Below, one piece after another: positions 7,013 through 11,403 of a stretch of 11,403 nt of DNA. The position numbers and the translations under genes are program-made. The stretch's first letter is position 1. The number at the start of each line of letters is the position of its first letter. Under the pieces are notes generated by a model. The model did not search any database. It was not told the DNA's origin and worked only from the letters and a program-made list of their open reading frames with translations. Source of the stretch: a bacterium. Lineage in GTDB: Bacteria > Bacillota_I > Bacilli_A > RFN20 > UBA1709. The DNA lies in NCBI GenBank assembly GCA_012511355.1, contig JAAZGG010000076.1:1-11403 (forward strand), in the 5' to 3' direction.

Positions 7013-7050
7013 GAAAAAGTATAGGTATTTTTGCTAAAAACTGCTTTTTC
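7013..7050. repeat. AT-rich nested dyad upstream of cdaA
   Basis: Outer arms GAAAAAG (7013-7019) and CTTTTTC (7044-7050) enclose inner arms TTTTT (7028-7032) and AAAAA (7036-7040). It sits just before the predicted cdaA -35 box. AT-rich dyads arise by chance in such sequence, so a role is only possible. Confidence 0.3.
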
Positions 7051-7053
7051 ATA

Positions 7054-7082
7054 TTCACAATTGCCACGATTTTTGCTAAGAT
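7054..7082 (+). promoter_or_regulatory. Predicted promoter of cdaA with extended -10
   Basis: TTCACA (7054-7059) is followed after 17 bp by TAAGAT (7077-7082), preceded by TGC to give the extended -10 form TGCTAAGAT. It lies about 30 bases before the cdaA start. The same 9-base TGCTAAGAT recurs before guaB. Confidence 0.55.
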
Positions 7083-7111
7083 ATAAATAGCACGAGAGCG
7101 GGGGTAAAAGA

Positions 7112-7864
7112 ATGCTTCTTAGTTGGTTTTCCGAAGCTATTGAGAGAATAAACTATCCAGATTTAATAGTTTCTTTTGTCATGATTTTAATCCTAAGTTT
7201 CTTCTGTTTTAAGAATACAAACAACAGAAAAGTTTTTGCTTTGTTGCTGGTTATTTATGTATTAATGGTCATAGTTGCCATCTTAGATTATGGTATATCT
7301 TACACGGTTTTGGAGGTCGCTTTAATCATCGCGGCGGCCAGTTATGTTTCCTTGTCTTTCTCAGATCTTGGCCCTTTCTTCAGTCGCAAACCTAGGCGTA
7401 AAAAAGTTGAACCTCTTCCGGAGGAGACAATAGAGCAACTTATTGAAATTATCAATGAAACTGTCATGCTCTTATCAGAAACGAAAACAGGAGCAATTAT
7501 TACCTTTGAAAAAAATGAAGACCTTAGTGAATATATAAACATGGGTGACGCAGTTGATGCCCCAGTAACCTCAGAATTACTAAGAACCATCTTTTATGAA
7601 GGGACTCCACTTCATGATGGAGCGGTTATCATAAGGGATGGTAAGATAGCGGCGGCCTCAGTTTATTATACGCCAACAACTAGACCACTAAACGGGAAGT
7701 ATGGTGCTCGGCATCGAGCCGCCATCGGCTTTAGTGAAGTTCATCGTTCAATCACAGTGGTTGTCAGCGAGGAAACGGGGCGAATTTCCTTTGCTGTAGA
7801 AGGCGAATTGATTTCTGTCTCACGGGACAGTTTTAAAAGACGGCTGATTGAGTACTTAAGCTAA
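7112..7864 (+). CDS. cdaA: CdaA-type diadenylate cyclase, membrane-bound
   Basis: CdaA makes cyclic di-AMP from two ATP; this messenger controls potassium and osmolyte transport and cell-wall balance in Bacillota. The 250-residue protein has about three N-terminal membrane segments (roughly 17-34, 40-58 and 63-82), a basic linker (RKPRRKK, 92-98) and a C-terminal DAC (DisA_N) domain with the catalytic motifs DGA (169-171) and RHRAAIG (200-206). It is slightly shorter than typical CdaA. The ribosome binding site is poor (GGGGG near 7100-7104 rather than AGGAGG), so translation may be weak. In most Bacillota cdaA is followed by cdaR and glmM; here a terminator and then guaB follow. An MscS-family channel gene about 2.7 kb away is a loose osmotic-stress link only. 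Confidence 0.93.
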   Translation: MLLSWFSEAIERINYPDLIVSFVMILILSFFCFKNTNNRKVFALLLVIYVLMVIVAILDYGISYTVLEVALIIAAASYVSLSFSDLGPFFSRKPRRKKVEPLPEETIEQLIEIINETVMLLSETKTGAIITFEKNEDLSEYINMGDAVDAPVTSELLRTIFYEGTPLHDGAVIIRDGKIAAASVYYTPTTRPLNGKYGARHRAAIGFSEVHRSITVVVSEETGRISFAVEGELISVSRDSFKRRLIEYLS

Positions 7865-7888
7865 GAAGGGAGCACGCCCTTCTTTTTG
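7863..7888 (+). terminator. Intrinsic terminator of cdaA
   Basis: AAGAAGGG (7863-7870) and CCCTTCTT (7877-7884) form an 8-bp stem with a 6-base loop, then a short T run. The stem begins within the cdaA TAA stop. It separates cdaA transcription from guaB. Confidence 0.75.
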
Positions 7889-7902
7889 ATATTTTGAAGA
7901 TT

Positions 7903-7911
7903 TGCTAAGAT
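7903..7911 (+). promoter_or_regulatory. Possible extended -10 promoter element of guaB
   Basis: TGCTAAGAT (7903-7911) matches the extended -10 form and is identical to the element before cdaA. No good -35 box is seen; that position would overlap the T run of the cdaA terminator. AAAGGAGG (7923-7930) is a strong ribosome binding site 7 bases before the ATG. No purine riboswitch fits in this short gap. Confidence 0.35.
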
Positions 7912-7937
7912 TATGAAAAATAAAAGGAGGTAATAAA

Positions 7938-9443
7938 ATGGCAAAATACACTGAAAAAACATCACACACTTTTAATGAGTATCTTCTTATTCCAGGTTAT
8001 TCTTCTGAAGAATGTATACCCGCGAATGTTTCTTTAAGAACACCTCTGGTGCGTTTTAAAAAAGGAAAAGAACCAGCATTACACTTGAATGTTCCTTTAG
8101 TCTCAGCCATTATGCAGGCGGTTTCTGATGATCGTTTAGCCGCAGCTTTAGCTAAAGAGGGTGGCATATCTTTTATTTATGCTTCCCAGTCAATAGAGGA
8201 TGAGGCTGCTATGATTAGACGTGTTAAAAAACATAAGGCTGGTTTTGTTCGCAGCGACTCAAATATCCGTCCTGACCAAAGTTTAAAGGATGTTCTCGCT
8301 TTAAAAGCTAGAACGGGTCATTCCACTATTGCTGTTACGGATGATGGTAGTCCAGACGGTGTTTTGCTCGGTTTAATTACTGATCGTGATTATCGTTTAA
8401 CTCGTACTAGTCCCGAAGCTAAAGTTTCAAGTTTTATGACGCCTTTTGAGCGCTTGATTTGTGGTCGTGAAGGCATTTCTCTAAGTGCAGCGATAGACCT
8501 TATTTGGGAGAAAAAGTTAAATACTTTACCAATTGTTGATGAGAATAATCGTCTTTGTAATATGGTCTTCCGTAAAGATTATGAAGCTCATAAAGCTCAC
8601 CCCAATGAGCTTTTAGATAGCAACAAGCGTTTTCTAGTTGGCGCGGGTATTAATACTCGGGATTATGAGGAGCGTGTTCCAGCCTTGCTTGAGGCGGGGG
8701 CTGACATACTTTGTATCGATTCTTCTGATGGTTTTTCCTTTTGGCAGGAAAAGACAATTAAATGGATTAGAAAAAAATATGGCAATAAAGTTAAGGTTGG
8801 CGCCGGCAATATTATCGATAGAAAAGGCTTCCGTTTTCTAGCCGATTGCGGTGCTGATTTTGTCAAGGTTGGTATCGGCGGCGGCTCAATTTGTATAACT
8901 AGAGAAACTAAAGGAATTGGTCGGGGGCAAGCTACGGCATTGATAGATGTTTGTGCCGAAAGAGATCTTTATTTCCAAGAGACGGGTATTTATATTCCTG
9001 TTTGTTCAGATGGCGGCATTGTTCACGATCATCACATTACTCTAGCATTAGCCATGGGGGCCGACTTTGTTATGCTCGGTCGTTATTTTGCCCGTTTTGA
9101 TGAGTCACCATCGCGGAAGATCAGTATGGGTGGTCGTTATTATAAGGAGTATTGGGGCGAGGGTTCAGCAAGGGCGAGAAACTGGCAACGCTACGATTTA
9201 GGTGGCGATCAAAAACTCTCTTTTGAAGAGGGTGTCGATTCTTATGTTCCCTATGCTGGAAGTCTTAAATACAACGTGGGATTAACTCTTGCTAAGGTTA
9301 AATCTACGATGTGCAACTGTGGCGCTTTAAGTATTCCTGAATTACAAGAAAAAGCAGTTCTCACTCTTGTTTCCGCTACTAGTATTGTGGAGGGTGGGGC
9401 CCATGATGTTGTGTGTAAAGAAGATATTAGCAAAACAGAATAA
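7938..9443 (+). CDS. guaB: IMP dehydrogenase, Tritrichomonas-like type
   Basis: GuaB oxidises IMP to XMP with NAD, the first committed step to GMP. The 501-residue protein is full length: an N-terminal barrel part, a CBS-domain pair (about 100-220) and the rest of the barrel. The active-site loop [10 protein letters not shown] holds the catalytic Cys319; LCIDSSDG holds Asp261; the mobile flap has NWQRYDLGG with Arg418-Tyr419; and a C-terminal CNCGAL motif lies at about 459-464. From memory these motifs, and even the residue numbers of Asp261, Cys319, Arg418 and Tyr419, match the IMP dehydrogenase of the protozoan Tritrichomonas foetus rather than the common B. subtilis/E. coli form. The next gene, guaA, starts 12 bases after the stop, so they form an operon. 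Confidence 0.95.
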   Translation: MAKYTEKTSHTFNEYLLIPGYSSEECIPANVSLRTPLVRFKKGKEPALHLNVPLVSAIMQAVSDDRLAAALAKEGGISFIYASQSIEDEAAMIRRVKKHKAGFVRSDSNIRPDQSLKDVLALKARTGHSTIAVTDDGSPDGVLLGLITDRDYRLTRTSPEAKVSSFMTPFERLICGREGISLSAAIDLIWEKKLNTLPIVDENNRLCNMVFRKDYEAHKAHPNELLDSNKRFLVGAGINTRDYEERVPALLEAGADILCIDSSDGFSFWQEKTIKWIRKKYGNKVKVGAGNIIDRKGFRFLADCGADFVKVGIGGGSICITRETKGIGRGQATALIDVCAERDLYFQETGIYIPVCSDGGIVHDHHITLALAMGADFVMLGRYFARFDESPSRKISMGGRYYKEYWGEGSARARNWQRYDLGGDQKLSFEEGVDSYVPYAGSLKYNVGLTLAKVKSTMCNCGALSIPELQEKAVLTLVSATSIVEGGAHDVVCKEDISKTE

Positions 9444-9455
9444 GGGGTTTAGAGA

Positions 9456-10433
9456 ATGTATAGCAAACGTCCTTTGGACTTAGTAAGAATTGTTAATGAA
9501 GAACAGGCGCAGGCTTTCCTAACTACGCAAAGCGAGATTTTAAAAAAGCAGATAGGCGAACAAAAAGTTTTACTAGCCTTATCGGGTGGTGTTGATTCGG
9601 CGGTAGTGGCGGTATGGCTTTCAAAAATTATTAAACAAAATCTGATTTGCATTCATGTTAATAATGGCCTTCTACGGCAAGGCGAGAGCGAAGGTGTAGT
9701 AGAACTTTTTAAGGACGAATTAAAAATAAATTTGCTGTCTGTTGATGCTAGCCAGCGTTTCTTAAAGTTATTAGAAGGAGTTTCTGATCCCGAAGAGAAA
9801 CGTAAAATTATTGGGGAGACTTTTATTAAAGTTTTTCAGGAAGAAAGTAGTAAATTAAAAAACATTAACTTCTTAGCTCAAGGGACAATTTATCCCGATA
9901 TTTTAGAAAGCGCGAACGTTAAGGCTCATCACAATGTTGGCGGCTTACCAGAAGAGCTTGGTTTTCAACTGATTGAACCTTTAAAGTTTTTGTATAAAGA
10001 TGAGGTTCGTCTGTTAGGCAAGGTTTTAGGCTTGCCAGACTCTTTGATTCATCGGCAACCCTTTCCTGGACCTGGTCTTGCAGTTCGCTGCTTAGGCGAG
10101 ATTACACCTGAACGTTTAGAGATTGTTAGGAAATCCGATGCTATTTTGCGAGAAGAAATCGCTAACTATAAAATAGATACCAAAATTTGGCAATACTTTA
10201 CAGTTGTTCCTAATTTCAAATCAACGGGTGTTGTTGATGGTCAAAGAAGTTATGCCTATCCTGTAATCATTCGAGCGGTCAATAGTGTTGATGCTATGAG
10301 TGCGGAAGTCTACGAGTTACCTTATGAACTCCTTCATAAATTGACCGAACGGATTACTAAGGAAGTAAAAAACGTCAACCGCGTTCTTTATGACTTAACT
10401 CCTAAACCTGTAGGAACGATTGAATGGGAGTAG
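9456..10433 (+). CDS. guaA: GMP synthase ATP-pyrophosphatase subunit without glutaminase domain
   Basis: GMP synthase converts XMP to GMP using ATP and ammonia. This 325-residue protein is only the synthetase half: about 33 N-terminal residues, the ATP-pyrophosphatase P-loop SGGVDS (43-48), HVNNGLLRQGE (67-77), DPEEKRKIIGETF (111-123), HHNVGGLPEELGF (158-170), RQPFPGPGLAVR (200-211) and the C-terminal dimerisation part ending KPVGTIEWE. The C-terminus is intact. Standard bacterial GuaA has about 190-200 further N-terminal residues forming a class I glutamine amidotransferase; none is present, and the 12-base gap after guaB leaves no room for it. AAGGGG 8 bases before the ATG supports this start. 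Ammonia must come from a separate subunit elsewhere or from free ammonia. The gene ends with tandem TAG TAA stops. Confidence 0.93.
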   Translation: MYSKRPLDLVRIVNEEQAQAFLTTQSEILKKQIGEQKVLLALSGGVDSAVVAVWLSKIIKQNLICIHVNNGLLRQGESEGVVELFKDELKINLLSVDASQRFLKLLEGVSDPEEKRKIIGETFIKVFQEESSKLKNINFLAQGTIYPDILESANVKAHHNVGGLPEELGFQLIEPLKFLYKDEVRLLGKVLGLPDSLIHRQPFPGPGLAVRCLGEITPERLEIVRKSDAILREEIANYKIDTKIWQYFTVVPNFKSTGVVDGQRSYAYPVIIRAVNSVDAMSAEVYELPYELLHKLTERITKEVKNVNRVLYDLTPKPVGTIEWE

Positions 10434-10526
10434 TAATAACACGAGGAATATAAAAATAGAAGAATATTTCAAACTCCATTACATGTGATATAGGGATTTG
10501 GCTTAACATTCAATAAATTAAAACAA

Positions 10527-10557
10527 AAAAGGTGGTCGAAAGTTTGACCACCTTTTA
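10527..10557. terminator. Bidirectional terminator between guaA and the mscS-family gene
   Basis: AAAAGGTGGTC (10527-10537) pairs with GACCACCTTTT (10546-10556), an 11-bp perfect stem with an 8-base loop. T-rich tails occur on both strands; the - strand tail is longer (continuing to about 10519), so it is strongest for the - strand gene. The 10434-10526 stretch before it holds nothing else that I can recognise. Confidence 0.85.
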
Positions 10558-10576
10558 AACTTTAACAAGCTGGAGT

Positions 10577-11403
10577 TTATTTATCGTCATCCATAATATG
10601 TTTAGACAATTCTTTTTGTTCATCAACGAAAACATTAGTTGAACCTTTTCTAACGCCTTTCGCCTCAAAGGTTTGGGGCTCATTGACAATGATTTGCGGC
10701 AGGGCGATATAGATTTTGTTTTCATCGAAGATAAGTTTTATCTCACGATTTAAATCACGGACCAGTTGGTAACGATCGTTTTCATCACAACGGGCGATTA
10801 AACGAATAAAAACACCTTTATCGGCTAATTTGCTAACACCTTTATAGAAAGGTCCTTCAACGATAGAAGGCAGCCGATTTTTAATGCGTTCTAAATTTTC
10901 CGAAATGACTTTTTCGACCCGTTCTAAAGACTCACCATATTCAATGGCCACATCGCAGATAGCAAGTGACAAATCACTGGTCATGTTGATCATTCTGCGA
11001 ATGTCAGAGTTGTTGATTACTTGGATATCACCACCAACATCAATAATTTTAGTGGTTCTAACCCCGATTTCTTGAACCGTGCCTCTAAAACCATCGATAA
11101 CCACAACATCACCGACATCAAAGTTTTGTTCAAAGACGATGAAAAGTCCGCTGATGACATCTTCAATTAAGGGTTGGGCCCCAAGACCAATGATGAGTCC
11201 GAGAATACCAACACTAGCAATCAGCGCTGCCGTATCAACGCCCCAGAGTTTAAGAATCCAAATAATTAAAACAATAACCGCCAAATATTTAATAAGACTT
11301 TTAACAAGATCCAAAACTGATTTTCGTCTGGTTAGTCGTTTCTCTAAAAGACTGAGTAAGAAACGCAGTATTTTAGAAAGTCCCAAGATGACAATAATAA
11401 GAA
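10577..11403 (-). CDS. MscS-family small-conductance mechanosensitive channel, 5' end outside window
   Basis: MscS channels open under membrane tension and release solutes after osmotic downshock. The visible part covers about 275 residues and has its C-terminus. It shows a hydrophobic helix at the window edge (LIIVILGLSKILRFLL), a second membrane helix (AVIVLIIWILKLWGV), the pore-lining helix AALIASVGILGLIIGLGAQP, then the beta domain signature SGLFIVFEQNFDVGDVVVIDGFRGTV and a cytoplasmic cage region. A TTG at 11384-11386 could be read as a start, but the frame stays open and hydrophobic to the end of the window and the TTG falls inside a membrane helix, so the true start lies beyond 11403. 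The C-terminal tail after about NEPQTF is charged and non-conserved. Partial because of the window edge, not because of decay. Confidence 0.92.
   Translation of the reverse strand, partial: LIIVILGLSKILRFLLSLLEKRLTRRKSVLDLVKSLIKYLAVIVLIIWILKLWGVDTAALIASVGILGLIIGLGAQPLIEDVISGLFIVFEQNFDVGDVVVIDGFRGTVQEIGVRTTKIIDVGGDIQVINNSDIRRMINMTSDLSLAICDVAIEYGESLERVEKVISENLERIKNRLPSIVEGPFYKGVSKLADKGVFIRLIARCDENDRYQLVRDLNREIKLIFDENKIYIALPQIIVNEPQTFEAKGVRKGSTNVFVDEQKELSKHIMDDDK

Noticed and set aside
7865..7937. Purine or other riboswitch before guaB
   Set aside because: The gap is only about 70 bases and is filled by the cdaA terminator, a -10-like element and the ribosome binding site; no riboswitch fold fits.
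11384..11386. TTG start for the mscS-family gene
   Set aside because: The frame continues upstream as hydrophobic residues to the window edge and the TTG lies within a membrane helix, so it is an internal Leu codon.
1..11403. Mobile element, prophage, CRISPR array or defence cassette
   Set aside because: No transposase, integrase, direct-repeat array, tRNA-borne attachment duplication or effector domain is visible; apart from the small regulator every gene is a recognised housekeeping-type family.

Overview
This window looks like ordinary chromosome from a low-GC Gram-positive bacterium (Bacillota, or a Mollicutes/Erysipelotrichia-related lineage). The evidence is AT-rich sequence, strong AAAGGAGG-type ribosome binding sites, TTG starts, sigma-A-like promoters, WhiA, a CdaA-type diadenylate cyclase, a TGS-domain nucleoside kinase and tRNA genes with encoded CCA. 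TGA acts as a stop (whiA ends in an ATGA overlap with the next gene) and no gene has an in-frame TGA, so the standard code applies. I cannot place it to genus.

Layout, left to right. Bases 1-53 are the last codons of a YebC/PmpR-type gene. After a promoter and a terminator-like hairpin comes a tightly packed + strand operon (188-3287): whiA, a small XRE-type regulator, prfA (RF1) and prmC, which methylates RF1. It meets head-on a - strand TGS/uridine-kinase-like nucleoside kinase (3284-4924). Divergent from that kinase is a HAD-family hydrolase (5043-5684), which collides with a - strand S66 (LD-carboxypeptidase/MccF-like) protein (5681-6706). Both convergent junctions are 4-bp overlaps in which the two stop codons share a palindrome (CTAG, TTAA). 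A - strand tRNA operon, tRNA-Thr(CGT) then tRNA-Val(GAC), with a clear promoter and terminator lies at 6739-6981. On the + strand follow cdaA (7112-7864, with its own terminator) and a guaB-guaA pair (7938-10433). A bidirectional terminator separates guaA from a - strand MscS-family channel gene whose 5' end lies outside the window.

Functionally the window joins translation termination (prfA, prmC), nucleotide metabolism (nucleoside kinase, guaB, guaA), second-messenger and osmotic functions (cdaA, mscS) and cell-wall-associated or division functions (whiA, S66 protein). I see no phage, insertion sequence, CRISPR array, defence cassette or biosynthetic cluster, and I do not claim a new system. 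The most notable points are: a GuaB that matches the IMP dehydrogenase of the protozoan Tritrichomonas foetus in motifs and residue numbering; a neighbouring GMP synthase that has only the ATP-pyrophosphatase half and no glutaminase domain; an S66 protein that appears to have Met where the catalytic Ser should be; an orphan cdaA without cdaR-glmM; and the two palindromic shared-stop junctions.
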